64,000 bases of DNA from Alteraurantiacibacter aquimixticola (GTDB lineage: Bacteria > Pseudomonadota > Alphaproteobacteria > Sphingomonadales > Sphingomonadaceae), in assembly GCF_004965515.1 (NCBI RefSeq), contig NZ_SSHH01000004.1, positions 90,598-154,597 on the forward strand, read 5' to 3'. A program made the position numbers and the translations under genes. Below are positions 24,309 through 36,081 of the stretch, in pieces; the first letter of the stretch is position 1; every line of letters starts with the position of its first letter. Under the pieces are notes generated by a model that saw only the letters and a program-made list of their open reading frames with translations, had not been told where the DNA came from and made no database searches.

Positions 24309-24602
24309 ATGAAGACCGCAATTTTCACCACTCTCGCCCTTCTCGCTGCGGCGCCCGCCGCTGCGCAGACCATGCCGCTGATCATCGAGAACGGCGACGG
24401 CGGCCGCATCACCATCACCGCCCCGATGACGGAAGAACGGATGATCCAGCTTGCCGCGGAAAACGCCTGCGAAAAGCCCTTCATCCGCGACCTGAAGGGC
24501 TGGTCGCTCTACGCTGTATGCATCACCGATGCGCGCGCCGAAGCCGAAGCCATCCTGGCCGCACGCAAGGCAGCGGGCATGGAGCTGGCGCTGCTGCGCT
24601 AA
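24309..24602 (+). CDS. Small secreted protein of unknown function (97 aa)
   Basis: A 97-residue protein with a signal peptide (MKTAIFTTLALLAAAPAAAQ). The mature part of about 77 residues has two cysteines, in AENACEKPF and YAVCITDAR, a strand-like GGRITITAPM and a C-terminal helix rich in Ala and Glu (ARAEAEAILAARKAAG). This two-cysteine layout with a terminal helix recalls the UrcA-family neighbour, but I cannot align them with confidence. The ribosome binding site is weak. It sits behind module B and before a 16-bp hairpin. Confidence 0.7.
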   Translation: MKTAIFTTLALLAAAPAAAQTMPLIIENGDGGRITITAPMTEERMIQLAAENACEKPFIRDLKGWSLYAVCITDARAEAEAILAARKAAGMELALLR

Positions 24603-24622
24603 GCCAGCGCTGACAGGTTCGT

Positions 24623-24669
24623 CGGCGGACCGGCTGGGCTCTCTCCTCTCCCACCCAGCCGATCCGCCG
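24623..24669 (+). terminator. Strong hairpin after the 97-aa gene, no T-run
   Basis: A 16-bp stem with a single mismatch (24623-24638 with 24654-24669) and a 15-base loop. No run of T follows, so it may be a processing or mRNA-stabilising structure instead of a terminator. Confidence 0.45.
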
Positions 24670-24703
24670 GCAACACCTTGAAACAGCTTGCAAAAGTTTA
24701 ATT

Positions 24704-24746
24704 GCAAAACTTGCAACAGTTGTCGAATTCTTCGCAATTGCACAAT
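24704..24746 (+). promoter_or_regulatory. Paired-repeat module, copy C (before two 27-aa ORFs)
   Basis: GCAAAACTTGCAAC (24704-24717) and GCAATTGCACAAT (24734-24746), again 30 bases apart with a 16-base spacer ending TTC. Confidence 0.6.
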
Positions 24747-24822
24747 TTTCTTGCGCGCATATGTAGCCTTCGAACCCGGGGAACCCCTCTCTCCCAACCC
24801 TCCCCGGACTGGAGCACATACC

Positions 24823-24906
24823 ATGCGCAATCTCGCAACCACCCTCATCGCCTCGATCGCCGCAATGACCGTCAGCGCCACCATGCTGAACGCGATCATC
24901 GTCTGA
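24823..24906 (+). CDS. 27-residue hydrophobic small protein
   Basis: A short frame beginning MRNLATTLIASIAAMT and ending NAIIV. The ATG follows GGAGCACATACC. It looks like a signal peptide or a single membrane helix without a mature domain. It lies 119 bases after the start of module C and 29 bases before a second 27-residue frame. Translation is supported by the ribosome binding site and position only. Confidence 0.5.
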   Translation: MRNLATTLIASIAAMTVSATMLNAIIV

Positions 24907-24935
24907 TCGACCTCCTTCCTAACGGAGCAACTACA

Positions 24936-25019
24936 ATGAAGACCTTCGCAGCGCGCCTCTTCAAGGCCTATCTCGATAGCGTCGCCCGCCTGCCCTATCC
25001 GACGATCTGGATCGCCTGA
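24936..25019 (+). CDS. 27-residue small protein with amphipathic N terminus
   Basis: A short frame beginning MKTFAARLFKAYLDSVARL, with the ATG following GGAGCAACTACA. The first 19 residues would form an amphipathic basic helix, and the rest (PYPTIWIA) is aromatic. It has the same length as the preceding frame, and both end before one strong hairpin, so they look like a two-cistron unit. Similar short basic peptides can be membrane-active; that is a guess from composition. Confidence 0.5.
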   Translation: MKTFAARLFKAYLDSVARLPYPTIWIA

Positions 25020-25047
25020 GACAGAACGGACAAAGCGACACAGCACA

Positions 25048-25075
25048 ACGGCCGCCCGAGCGATCGGGCGGCCGT
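25048..25075 (+). terminator. Hairpin ending the small-gene cluster
   Basis: Perfect 12-bp stem ACGGCCGCCCGA / TCGGGCGGCCGT with a four-base loop; the T-run after it is short (TTGCGTT). Confidence 0.7.
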
Positions 25076-25203
25076 TTGCGTTCGGGCGTTTCGCCGACCT
25101 CCTTCAAATCGCAAAATTTCTCAACACGGCGTTAACCAAACCGGCTGTATATAATGCATCTTGGCCCCGCATGGTCGCGCTGGGCAAGACAATAGGAACA
25201 TAA

Positions 25204-25584
25204 ATGGCCCGCATCATCATTGCCGACGATGACGAGTTCTTTGTCGATCTCGTCCGCGCGGTGCTCGAACCCCTGGGTCACGTGGTTGGCGCCCTGCCCG
25301 ACGGGGTCGATGTAAAAGCCGTGGTGAAGAACAAGCAGCCCGACTTGCTGATCCTCGATTGCTCAATGCCCGGAAAGGCGGGCATCATCGCATTGCGCGA
25401 AGTCCGCTCGACGCCGGGAATCGACGTCCCCGTCATGATGCTGACCGGCAGGGCCGCGCGCGAAGACGAGATGATCGCCTACCAGGCGGGCGCGGATGAT
25501 TACCTGTACAAACCGGTCGATCCGGAAAAGCTGATCGTGCATGTCGAAGCGCTGTTGCCGCCAGGCCTTCGCCGGGCCGGCTGA
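25204..25584 (+). CDS. Single-domain response regulator
   Basis: A 126-residue receiver domain with no output domain. The acidic pocket is in IIIADDDEFF, the phosphorylated Asp52 is in LLILDCSMPG and the conserved lysine is in YKPVD. It begins after AATAGGAACATAA. The hybrid histidine kinase gene starts 33 bases downstream, so this receiver probably works with that kinase, as a phosphate acceptor from its Hpt domain or as a protein-protein signal. Confidence 0.92.
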   Translation: MARIIIADDDEFFVDLVRAVLEPLGHVVGALPDGVDVKAVVKNKQPDLLILDCSMPGKAGIIALREVRSTPGIDVPVMMLTGRAAREDEMIAYQAGADDYLYKPVDPEKLIVHVEALLPPGLRRAG

Positions 25585-25617
25585 CAGCGGGTGGACCATG
25601 CCCAGGAGTCGGCGCAC

Positions 25618-27768
25618 ATGACCGACGCTTCCACACCTTCCTTCCCGAAATCGGCCATGGCGCTCGTCCTGGCCGCTATCCTGCTGGTCGGGACCGCCGG
25701 CCTTGCGCTGAACCTGATGATGAGCGAGCGGATACGCACGATCACCAGCTCCCAGCTCGATGTCCTCAGCGCGACGCAGGAAGTGGTCTTCTTCAGCGCG
25801 CAGAAGGAAAGCGCGCTCGATCTCGCCATTGCGACGGGTGATCCCGCCTATCTGGAGCAGGGCCTGTCCCTGCAGCAGCACCTCCAGGACAGCCTCCTGA
25901 AGCTGGAGCGTGCCATCGAACTGCCGGAAAACCGCATCGCCTTTCGCAACGCCTACAGCGCCGAGGGCGCTTTGCGGGCGGTGGAGGACAGGCAGGCGGC
26001 GCTGGTGGCCGAGGGCCGGATCGACGAGGCGAGGGCAGTGGACAGCAGCCGCGAGTTGCAGCTGGCCCGCGAGGCCTTCCTGCGGCGGATCGACGAGATC
26101 GAGATGCGGTCCTACAATTTCGTTACCTCCAGCCAGTCCAAGGCCGATCTTTGGCTGAAAGGCAACCTCGCCGCCAATGCCTTCGCTATCCTCCTCCTAG
26201 CCGGATCGCTGTTCCTGCTCATTCGCCGGACACGCGCCTGGGCCCGGCAGATGACCCGGATGGAAAGGAAAGCGCGCGCCGCAGCACAGGCGAAGGCGGA
26301 CTTCGTCGCCGCAATGAGCCATGAAATCCGCACGCCGCTCAACAGCGTGATCGGTTTTGCCGACATCCTGCTCGACAACAGGACGCTCGACCCCTCGCAG
26401 CACCGCCAGGTCAGCCTGATCCAGACCGCCGGATCGATGCTGCTGACACTGGTGGACGATATCCTCGACTATTCGCGGCTCGAGGCGGGCAGACTGGAAC
26501 TCCACTGCGAGCCTTTCGCGCTGGAGCCGATGCTCGACCAGTGCATGTCGATCCTCAGGCCGATGATCGACGAGAAACACCTCCACGCCGAACTCACCAT
26601 CGATCCGGAACTCGCGGCCTATTATTCGGGCGATGGCGACAGGCTGCGGCAAGTCCTGCTGAACCTGCTCAACAATGCGGTGAAATTCACCCATTCGGGC
26701 AGCATCCAACTCGCCGCAAAGCGCATCGGCACGTTAGAAGGACGGGACCGCATTGCCATTTCGGTGCGCGACACCGGCATCGGTATTCCGGCCGAATTCA
26801 GGGATCGGCTGTTCGATCCCTTCGTCCAGGCCGACAGCGGGATCGCAAAGAAGTTCGGCGGAAGCGGCCTCGGCCTGGCGATCTGCAGCCGTCTCATGCG
26901 CGCCATGGAGGGCACGATCGAGGTCGAGAGCGAGGAAGGCGTCGGCACCATCTTCACCGTGACAGTCGAGCTTCCCGTATCCGCCAGCCTTAGCCTGGAG
27001 GCGCCGCCCGAAAGCGAACCTGCCCGCAAGGCGCAGATCCTGCTGGTGGAGGACCTGCCGATGAACCAGGAGATCGCCTGCGCCATGCTGGCGAAGGCGG
27101 GCCACCGGGTAATTGCCGCCGCGAGCGGCCTTGCCGCGCTCGAGCTTGCATCGGCGCGCGATTTCGACCTCATCCTGATGGATATCCAGATGCCCGGCAT
27201 GGACGGCCTGGAAGTCACGCGCCGCATCCGTTCCTTCGCGGGACCGCGCGGAGCGGTTCCGATCCTGGCGATGACGGCCAATATCCTGCCCGAACAGGTG
27301 CGCAGCTATCTCGATGCCGGAATGGACGGGCATGTCGCCAAGCCGATCCGGCAGGCGCCGCTGGAAAAGGCGATCCAGCTTGCCCTTGGAGCTGACGAGC
27401 GCCCAAGCGCCGCATCCGGCTTGCAGGAGGAGAGCGAGCAGCCCTTCGATGCCGAGGTCTTCACCCGCATCGCCGCGATCCTTCCGCCGGAGAAGCTGCA
27501 TCACCATCTGCAAGTGCTCGACGCCATGGTGCGCGAGGTGGCGGCCGCCTCGCCCGGCGACCCGCAGCTGGAGGCGACGGCGCACAAGATCGTGTCGCAG
27601 GCCGGAGCGCTCGGATTGTACCGGGTGGCCATTGCGGCCAAGGACCTCGAAACCGCGCTGCGCAACGGCCAGCCCGGCACCGGGGAACAGGCGGCAATGT
27701 CCCGCTATTCGGGCGATATTGCCGCCTTCGCCCTCCCCCGGCTGAACGAGCGGAAGCGGGCAAGCTAA
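25618..27768 (+). CDS. Hybrid sensor histidine kinase with receiver and Hpt domains
   Basis: A 716-residue inner-membrane kinase. Order of domains: membrane segment at about 12-34, a helical periplasmic sensor region (35-183), second membrane segment (184-202), HisKA with His235 in [12 protein letters not shown], an HATPase domain ([25 protein letters not shown]), a receiver with the phosphorylated Asp in [13 protein letters not shown], and a C-terminal Hpt domain with the His of [13 protein letters not shown]. The set supports a full His-Asp-His relay ending on another receiver, likely the one encoded just upstream. The ATG at 25618 follows AGGAGT; an in-frame GTG at 25591 is the alternative. 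Confidence 0.93.
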   Translation: MTDASTPSFPKSAMALVLAAILLVGTAGLALNLMMSERIRTITSSQLDVLSATQEVVFFSAQKESALDLAIATGDPAYLEQGLSLQQHLQDSLLKLERAIELPENRIAFRNAYSAEGALRAVEDRQAALVAEGRIDEARAVDSSRELQLAREAFLRRIDEIEMRSYNFVTSSQSKADLWLKGNLAANAFAILLLAGSLFLLIRRTRAWARQMTRMERKARAAAQAKADFVAAMSHEIRTPLNSVIGFADILLDNRTLDPSQHRQVSLIQTAGSMLLTLVDDILDYSRLEAGRLELHCEPFALEPMLDQCMSILRPMIDEKHLHAELTIDPELAAYYSGDGDRLRQVLLNLLNNAVKFTHSGSIQLAAKRIGTLEGRDRIAISVRDTGIGIPAEFRDRLFDPFVQADSGIAKKFGGSGLGLAICSRLMRAMEGTIEVESEEGVGTIFTVTVELPVSASLSLEAPPESEPARKAQILLVEDLPMNQEIACAMLAKAGHRVIAAASGLAALELASARDFDLILMDIQMPGMDGLEVTRRIRSFAGPRGAVPILAMTANILPEQVRSYLDAGMDGHVAKPIRQAPLEKAIQLALGADERPSAASGLQEESEQPFDAEVFTRIAAILPPEKLHHHLQVLDAMVREVAAASPGDPQLEATAHKIVSQAGALGLYRVAIAAKDLETALRNGQPGTGEQAAMSRYSGDIAAFALPRLNERKRAS

Positions 27769-27857
27769 CCCGCAGCAACGAAGTCAGGCAGCGTCGGCAG
27801 GATCGCATCGATCGCCGTGACAAAGCCCGCCCGGCGCCGGTCGTCGCGAACATGTGA

Positions 27858-30491
<2,634 letters not shown>

Positions 30492-30512
30492 CGATATCGA
30501 GAACCGCTTGGG

Positions 30513-30542
30513 GCGCTGAACGTGGCGAACCTCGATATCTGA
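30513..30542 (+). pseudogene. Remnant of a second gyrB 3' end
   Basis: Ten codons that read [13 protein letters not shown], exactly the last nine residues of GyrB, but with five of the codons different (for example GCG CTG AAC against GCC CTC AAT). It begins 21 bases after the gyrB stop and is not joined to an open frame. Confidence 0.7.
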
Positions 30543-30562
30543 TCGCATCCAAGGGGGAGGAC

Positions 30563-31633
30563 ATGGCAGAGGCAGGACAGACCAAGGCGATAGAGCGCGG
30601 CGGCTTCCTGCTTTTCCTCGCCCTTGTCAGCGCCGCCATGCTGGCGGTGGTCTGGCCCTTCGTCGCGCCGCTCCTGTGGGCGACGCTGGCTGCGATCATG
30701 TTCCAGCCGCTCTACCAGCGCATGCTGGCCTGGCGGAAGGGACGGGAGAACCAGGCGGCGATCCTGTCCCTCCTGGTGATCACCGTCGCGGTCATCATCC
30801 CCTCGATCATTATCGGCAGCATGGTGGTGGATGAGGCGGTGGGCGTGTTCACCGCCTTTCGCGAGGGGCGGATCGACGTGGCCGGATGGCTCGACCAGGT
30901 GATCGCCGCGCTTCCTGCAAGCGTGCAATCCTCGCTCACCGAATCCGGCTTTGGCAATCTCGCCGCCGTCACCGAACGCGCGCAGGAATTCGCCGAACAG
31001 AGCGTGGGGCTGATCGCGCGCCATGCTCTCGCCATTGGCGGCGGCGTGTTCGGCTGGGTGCTGGCTTTCGGCGTCGGCCTCTACGTCACCTTCTTCCTGC
31101 TGCGAGACGGCAAGGCGCTTGCGCCGCGCGTGCTCGCCGCCATGCCGATGGATGCGGACATCACGGCGCGCATGGCCGAACGTTTCCTCACCATCGTGCG
31201 CGCCACGATCAAGGGATCGGTGGTGGTCGGGCTGGTGCAAGGCGCGCTGGGCGGGATCACCTTCTGGATCGCGGGCGTGCCATCGGCGATCCTGTTCGCC
31301 GTGATCATGGCGATCTGCTCGCTGCTGCCCGCGCTTGGCCCCGCACTCGTCTGGGTGCCGGCGGCGATCTACCTGCTGGCGATTGGCGAGATCTGGCAGG
31401 GCGTGCTGGTGATCGTATCGGGCGTCGCGGTGATCGGTATGGCCGACAATGTGCTGCGCCCGATCCTGGTGGGCCGCGACACGGGCATTCCCGACTGGAT
31501 GATTCTGGTGACGACTTTGGGCGGCATTGCCGCGCTGGGCCTTTCGGGCATCGTGCTCGGCCCGCTGGTGGCGGGCCTGTTCATCGCCGCATGGAAGGAA
31601 CTGGCCGCGCAGCGCGAAGCCGAGATCGCCTGA
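30563..31633 (+). CDS. AI-2E family transporter-like membrane protein (PerM/YdiK type)
   Basis: A 356-residue inner-membrane protein of the family once named for autoinducer-2 export (PerM, YdiK, TqsA). About eight hydrophobic segments are seen, with the conserved central loop DGKALAPRVLAAMPM, GSVVVGLVQGALGGITFWI and the C-terminal SGIVLGPLVAGLF. Members differ in function (AI-2 release, Na+/H+ exchange), so the substrate cannot be assigned. The ATG follows AGGGGGAGGAC, a strong ribosome binding site. It lies just after gyrB and its tail remnant, and converges on the acyltransferase gene. Confidence 0.85.
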   Translation: MAEAGQTKAIERGGFLLFLALVSAAMLAVVWPFVAPLLWATLAAIMFQPLYQRMLAWRKGRENQAAILSLLVITVAVIIPSIIIGSMVVDEAVGVFTAFREGRIDVAGWLDQVIAALPASVQSSLTESGFGNLAAVTERAQEFAEQSVGLIARHALAIGGGVFGWVLAFGVGLYVTFFLLRDGKALAPRVLAAMPMDADITARMAERFLTIVRATIKGSVVVGLVQGALGGITFWIAGVPSAILFAVIMAICSLLPALGPALVWVPAAIYLLAIGEIWQGVLVIVSGVAVIGMADNVLRPILVGRDTGIPDWMILVTTLGGIAALGLSGIVLGPLVAGLFIAAWKELAAQREAEIA

Positions 31634-31642
31634 GACGCGGCC

Positions 31643-32254
31643 TCAGCCCTGCATCCGCTCCTGACCCGCCGTGGCGGCGGCGATCATGGCCTTGGCATCG
31701 ATCGCAGTCTCCTCATCAAGGAAGGCAAAGAGCTTCGCCATGTCGGCATGGTAATCGCCCGTCGGCATCACCGCCGGCCCCAGCCCAGCCACCTTGCGCG
31801 CATTGTCGGAAAAGCCGCAGACGAGCGGCACGCCCGCCTCCATCGCAATGCGGTAGAAACCGGTCTTCCAGCGAGAGGTGGTGCTGCGTGTCCCTTCGGG
31901 CGCGATGACCAGCATGAACTCCTCGCGCTTGCCGAATTCCTCGACCATCTGGCCGGCAATGCCGCCCGGCGCGCTGCGATCCACCGGCACGCCGCCCATC
32001 TCGCGCATGAAACCGCCCATCGGCCATTTGAACAAAGTATGCTTGCCCATGAAGGCAGGCGTCATCCCGACACCATTGGCAATGCCCATGAAGACGATGA
32101 AGTCCCAGTTGGAGGTATGCGGCACCGCCACGAAGACGCAGCGCCGCCCCTCCGGAACCGGATGCCCCTCCACCCGCCAGCCGCGGACCTTGAACAGCCA
32201 CACCAGCAAACGGCGCGTGATGCGGGAGAGCAGCGAGAGGCGGGGCCCGGTCAC
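31643..32254 (-). CDS. PlsC-like acyltransferase
   Basis: A 203-residue acyltransferase-fold protein. The H-x4-D box is PHTSNWD (about residues 45-51) and the second block is IAPEGTRS. It lacks a clear membrane helix beyond the N-terminal amphipathic part and may be peripheral. It belongs to a subgroup that differs from classic PlsC in the first block, so the substrate is uncertain. Start is taken as a GTG at 32254 with only a weak purine stretch. It follows two tandem esterase genes on the minus strand (22-base gap), probably one transcript. Confidence 0.8.
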   Translation of the reverse strand: MTGPRLSLLSRITRRLLVWLFKVRGWRVEGHPVPEGRRCVFVAVPHTSNWDFIVFMGIANGVGMTPAFMGKHTLFKWPMGGFMREMGGVPVDRSAPGGIAGQMVEEFGKREEFMLVIAPEGTRSTTSRWKTGFYRIAMEAGVPLVCGFSDNARKVAGLGPAVMPTGDYHADMAKLFAFLDEETAIDAKAMIAAATAGQERMQG

Positions 32255-32276
32255 AGAACGTCAGTCCTGCCTGCCA

Positions 32277-33317
32277 TCACTCGCCCATATCCAGGTGCTC
32301 GGCCATCCATGGCAGGACGAGGTCCTTGAAGCGCGGCCCGATCTTGTCGGTATGCGTGCCTTCGTAGGTTTCCCAAAAGTGGTCGATGCCGAACTTCTCC
32401 AACTCCTGATGGATCAGAGTGTCGTCACGGATGAGGCCGTCCTGTTCGCCCACGTCGAGCGCGATGCCGTCGAAGCTTTCGAGGGCGGAGACGTGGCTGG
32501 AGACCATGGCGAGCGGTGAGTTGTTGGCCCAGCGCGCCAGCACCGCTTCGTCCAGCTCGCCATCTGCGGTCACCGCCCAGTCGACATAGAAGGGCGGCTT
32601 GTTGGGATTGGGCGACCAGGCGACGGCCGAGGCGAGCCCCGCGCGCATGCCGAAGCCGGACTGGTCGACGCCATCGCGCGGCACGCTGGCCATGGCGGTG
32701 GCGCTCTCCACCGTCTCGCGGCGGGCGGAGACGCAGCAGGCGCTCTGCGCCCAGATGCTATCGAACACTTCCGGATGCGTCATGGCGACGACCCAGGTAC
32801 CGTATCCGCCCATCGAATGGCCGACGAGGCCGCGCCCCTCGCGCGTCGGGATCGTGCGGTAGTTCGCATCGATATAGGCGACGAGATCGGTGGCGACGAA
32901 ATCGCGGAAATTGCCCGTGGTGACGCTGTTCGAATACATCGAACCGCCCATGGCGGTCAGCGTATCGGGCACAACGACGATGAACTCGCGCCCCGCAGCG
33001 GCATTCTCCGCCACGGCCGTCGGCACCTGCATATAGTCGTAGAAATCGCGACCCGAGATGGCGAAGCCGTGGAGGTAATAGACAACCGGATAACGCCGCG
33101 TCGGATCCTCATCATAGCTGGGCGGGAGCACCACCATCACCTCGCGCGCAAGCGCATTGCCTTCGAGGTTTCCTTCAAGCGAGGCGCCATGGACCATCGG
33201 CGCTTCAACGGTAATGCCAGCCGGCACCACCGCATCGGGCGCGGTGATATTCTGCGCGGCGGCGGGAAGGGCGAGCGAAGCCAGCGCCGCAGCGGCGAGC
33301 CATTTCGTGCTGTTCAT
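32277..33317 (-). CDS. Exported esterase/alpha-beta hydrolase (esterase D-like), copy 2
   Basis: A 346-residue protein with a signal peptide (MNSTKWLAAAALASLALPAA). The hydrolase domain has YPVVYYLHGF, the nucleophile elbow GHSMGGYG, the acid in LDVGEQD and the catalytic His in YEGTHTD. This is the putative-esterase family that includes S-formylglutathione hydrolase and antigen-85-like enzymes, but it is periplasmic here. The ATG at 33317 follows GGGGAG at good distance and starts 5 bases after the stop of the preceding paralogue. The substrate is unknown. Confidence 0.85.
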   Translation of the reverse strand: MNSTKWLAAAALASLALPAAAQNITAPDAVVPAGITVEAPMVHGASLEGNLEGNALAREVMVVLPPSYDEDPTRRYPVVYYLHGFAISGRDFYDYMQVPTAVAENAAAGREFIVVVPDTLTAMGGSMYSNSVTTGNFRDFVATDLVAYIDANYRTIPTREGRGLVGHSMGGYGTWVVAMTHPEVFDSIWAQSACCVSARRETVESATAMASVPRDGVDQSGFGMRAGLASAVAWSPNPNKPPFYVDWAVTADGELDEAVLARWANNSPLAMVSSHVSALESFDGIALDVGEQDGLIRDDTLIHQELEKFGIDHFWETYEGTHTDKIGPRFKDLVLPWMAEHLDMGE

Positions 33318-33322
33318 GCTGC

Positions 33323-34357
33323 TCACTCCCCGGTCAGCGGCCGCGCCATCACGTCGAGGTGCTGCGCGAAGAAGGGCATCACATGGGTGCGGATACGTTC
33401 GCGAATGCGGTTGCCGTGATCGCCTTCGTAAAGCTCGAACTCATAGTCGACGCCAAAGCGGTCGAGCTCCGCCATGAAGGCGCGATTGCCTTCGAGCAGG
33501 AAGTCCGCATCGCCGATATCGATCGCGAAGCCTTCCAGCGATTCCAGTGCGGGGAGGTATTGCGGAAGCAGCACCATCGGCGAATTGGCGGCCATGCGAT
33601 AAACCACCAGCGGGTCCATCGTGCCGTCCTCGCGAAGGCCGGTGTCGACCTTCAGAAAGTTGTCGGCGGTGGGATCGGGCGACCAGGTCGCCAGCGTGGA
33701 GACATTTGCCAGCGTGCCGAAATCGGCATTGGCAACATCCTCCTCGCTCATTTGCTCGATCGCGGCGGCCTGCCCTGCCGTGACCGGCTGCGGCGGCAGG
33801 CAGCAGGCGCTCATCATGTAGATGCTGGAGAAGACATCCGGATGCTTCATCGCCACGCGAATGGTGCCGTAACCGCCCATGGAATGGCCGGCCAGGCCAC
33901 GGCTCTCGCGCGCCGCGATAGTGCGGAAATTGGCATCGACCCAGCCCACCAGGTCGCGCGCCACCATATTCTCGTAATCGCCCACGGTCGGACCGCTGGA
34001 GTAGAAACCGCCGCGCTGCTTCGAAAAGCCATCGGGCATGACCATGATGAAATCGTCGCCCACCTCGGAGGCCGCCTGCACCGCTTCCTGGATCTGGAAG
34101 CCTTCCTGCTGCGCTTCGACCGGCGCCCAGTAGCCGTGCAGGTAATAGACCACCGGATAGCGGTGATCGGTATTCTCGTCATAGCCTGGCGGGGTCACGA
34201 CATAGACCTTGCGATTGGCATCATTGCCTTCGAGGTTCCCCTCGACCGACGGCGAATGGAACGTCATCAGTTCGATCCGCGCCTCTTCCTGCGCGAAGGC
34301 GGGTGCGGCGACCAGCAGGCTGGCCGCGCCCAGCGCGGCGGTGAGCGATTTCAGCAT
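33323..34357 (-). CDS. Exported esterase/alpha-beta hydrolase (esterase D-like), copy 1
   Basis: A 344-residue paralogue of the next gene, with a signal peptide (MLKSLTAALGAASLLVAAPA). It shares SVEGNLEGN near the N terminus, YPVVYYLHGY, GHSMGGYGT, the MSACC segment, the acidic IDIGDAD and the His of YEGDHGN. The conserved double cysteine after the nucleophile elbow is present in both copies. The ATG at 34357 follows AGGGGAG. The pair arose by tandem duplication and has since diverged, especially between about residues 190 and 240. Confidence 0.87.
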   Translation of the reverse strand: MLKSLTAALGAASLLVAAPAFAQEEARIELMTFHSPSVEGNLEGNDANRKVYVVTPPGYDENTDHRYPVVYYLHGYWAPVEAQQEGFQIQEAVQAASEVGDDFIMVMPDGFSKQRGGFYSSGPTVGDYENMVARDLVGWVDANFRTIAARESRGLAGHSMGGYGTIRVAMKHPDVFSSIYMMSACCLPPQPVTAGQAAAIEQMSEEDVANADFGTLANVSTLATWSPDPTADNFLKVDTGLREDGTMDPLVVYRMAANSPMVLLPQYLPALESLEGFAIDIGDADFLLEGNRAFMAELDRFGVDYEFELYEGDHGNRIRERIRTHVMPFFAQHLDVMARPLTGE

Positions 34358-34566
34358 AGTTCTCCCCTCTTGCAGCCATGGGCCGGAATCGCCTGAGCGG
34401 CCGGCCGATCGGCATGGGCGCGACTGTCATGGCTTGCCGTGCCAATGTCCAGCATCTTTGCGTGTCGCGCGAGCACCAAAGCGCAGGCTTCACCCGCCCA
34501 AGCCGTTGTATACTGGCATCTCTGCCCCGCCTGCCCTAAGATCGCGGCAGGACGGTCCCCCAGACG

Positions 34567-36072
34567 ATGCTCGATTCCCACCCCCAAGCGGCCATGCGCG
34601 AACCGGCGCCCGAGTACACGGGTGACGAGGCACGCCTGCGCGTGTTGCGGGAATTCGAGGCCGAGGCGCTGGAGGACGATCCCGAACTGCAGGCGATCGT
34701 CAATTTCGCCGCGCAGCTGTGCAATGCGCCGGTTTCGGTAGTCTCGCTGGTCGAAGGGGAGCGGCAGTTCTTCATCGCCCGCACGGGCCTGGAGGAGCGT
34801 GAGACACCGCGCGAGATCTCCTTCTGCACCCATGCGCTGGGCCAGGCCGACATGCTGGAAGTGCCCGACGCCACCAGCGATTCGCGCTTTGCGGACAATC
34901 CGCTGGTCACCGGCGACCCGGGCATACGCTATTATGCCGGCCAGCCGCTCGTCTCCGATGAAGGCGCCCCGCTCGGCACGCTGTGCGTGATCGACACCAA
35001 GGCGCATGCGCAGCCGCTCACCGCATTCCAGCGCGAGGGGCTGGCCGTACTGGCGCAGGCCGCCATGCGCCGCATGTCCGCCCGGCGCGAGGAACGCGCC
35101 GCCAGCCGCGAGATCGCCCGCAGCGAGGAACGCTTCCGGGCACTGGCCGATTCCATGCCCGACATGGCCTTTTCCGCGAACCACGAAGGCAAGTTCGATT
35201 ACTTCAATGAGCGGTGGAAGGAGTTCACCGGCTTCGGCACCTTCGACGAAGAGGCGGGAAAGCGGGTCCTCCATCCCGATGAATACGATGCCATCATGGA
35301 ACGCTGGGGCAAGGCGGTCGCCAATGGCGAGCCATACGAACAGGAAAACCGCCTGCGCCGCGCCGATGGCGAATGGCGCTGGATGCTGATCCGCGCCCTG
35401 CCTGCCAATGTCGCCGAAGGCCGCCGCCGCTGGTTCGGCACCATCACCGATGTGGACGAAGCGCACAAGCTGTCCGAATCGCGCGACATGCTGGCAAAGG
35501 AGCTGTCGCACCGGATCAAGAACATCTTCGCGGTGGTCAGCGGGCTGATCTCGCTGGAATCGCGCAAGCAGCCCGAACATGCCGAATTTGCCGCCAAGGT
35601 GAACGAGACGCTGCGCGCGCTGGGCCGGGCGCATGATTTCGTCCGGCCCGCCGACGGCAGCACGGGGGAGAGCCTGCTGGGCCTGCTCGACGTCCTCTTC
35701 GCTCCTTATCGCGATGGAGAGGGATCGCCGCGCGTGGCGGTCGATGGCGATGATGGCGCGATCGGCCACCGGGCGGCCACTCCGCTGGCGCTGGTGTTCC
35801 ATGAGCTCGCCACCAACTCCGCCAAATATGGCGCACTTTCGACCGAGGAGGGGAGGGTTTCGCTGACGATTTCGGCCGAGGGCGATGCGTTGCGGCTCGA
35901 CTGGAAGGAACAGGGAGGCCCGCCCCCGCAGGACAATGGCGAAAACGGCTTCGGCTCGCGCATGGTGGAGCTCGCCGTGACCGGGCAGCTGCAGGGCAAG
36001 TGGGAGCGGCGCTTCGAGGGCGACGGGCTGGCCGTCAGCTTCGACCTGCCACGCGAAGCGATCGCCCCCTAG
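34567..36072 (+). CDS. GAF-PAS sensor histidine kinase, HWE type
   Basis: A 501-residue soluble kinase. Domains: GAF at about 25-165 (CNAPVSVVSLVEGERQFF, GTLCVID), PAS with PAC at about 185-300 (DSMPDMAFSANHEG, RRADGEWRWM), then an HWE-type kinase core with His315 in ELSHRIKNIFAVV and the N-box FHELATNSAKYGALS. It has no membrane segment, so it senses a cytoplasmic signal. HWE kinases in alphaproteobacteria often feed the general stress response or light and redox responses; no regulator gene is adjacent, so the target is unknown. Confidence 0.9.
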   Translation: MLDSHPQAAMREPAPEYTGDEARLRVLREFEAEALEDDPELQAIVNFAAQLCNAPVSVVSLVEGERQFFIARTGLEERETPREISFCTHALGQADMLEVPDATSDSRFADNPLVTGDPGIRYYAGQPLVSDEGAPLGTLCVIDTKAHAQPLTAFQREGLAVLAQAAMRRMSARREERAASREIARSEERFRALADSMPDMAFSANHEGKFDYFNERWKEFTGFGTFDEEAGKRVLHPDEYDAIMERWGKAVANGEPYEQENRLRRADGEWRWMLIRALPANVAEGRRRWFGTITDVDEAHKLSESRDMLAKELSHRIKNIFAVVSGLISLESRKQPEHAEFAAKVNETLRALGRAHDFVRPADGSTGESLLGLLDVLFAPYRDGEGSPRVAVDGDDGAIGHRAATPLALVFHELATNSAKYGALSTEEGRVSLTISAEGDALRLDWKEQGGPPPQDNGENGFGSRMVELAVTGQLQGKWERRFEGDGLAVSFDLPREAIAP

Positions 36073-36081
36073 CGCCGCGCT

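Noticed and set aside
24158..24746. CRISPR-like array from the regular 30-base repeats
   Set aside because: Only two repeats occur per site, the three sites are hundreds of bases apart with genes between, and the spacers resemble each other.
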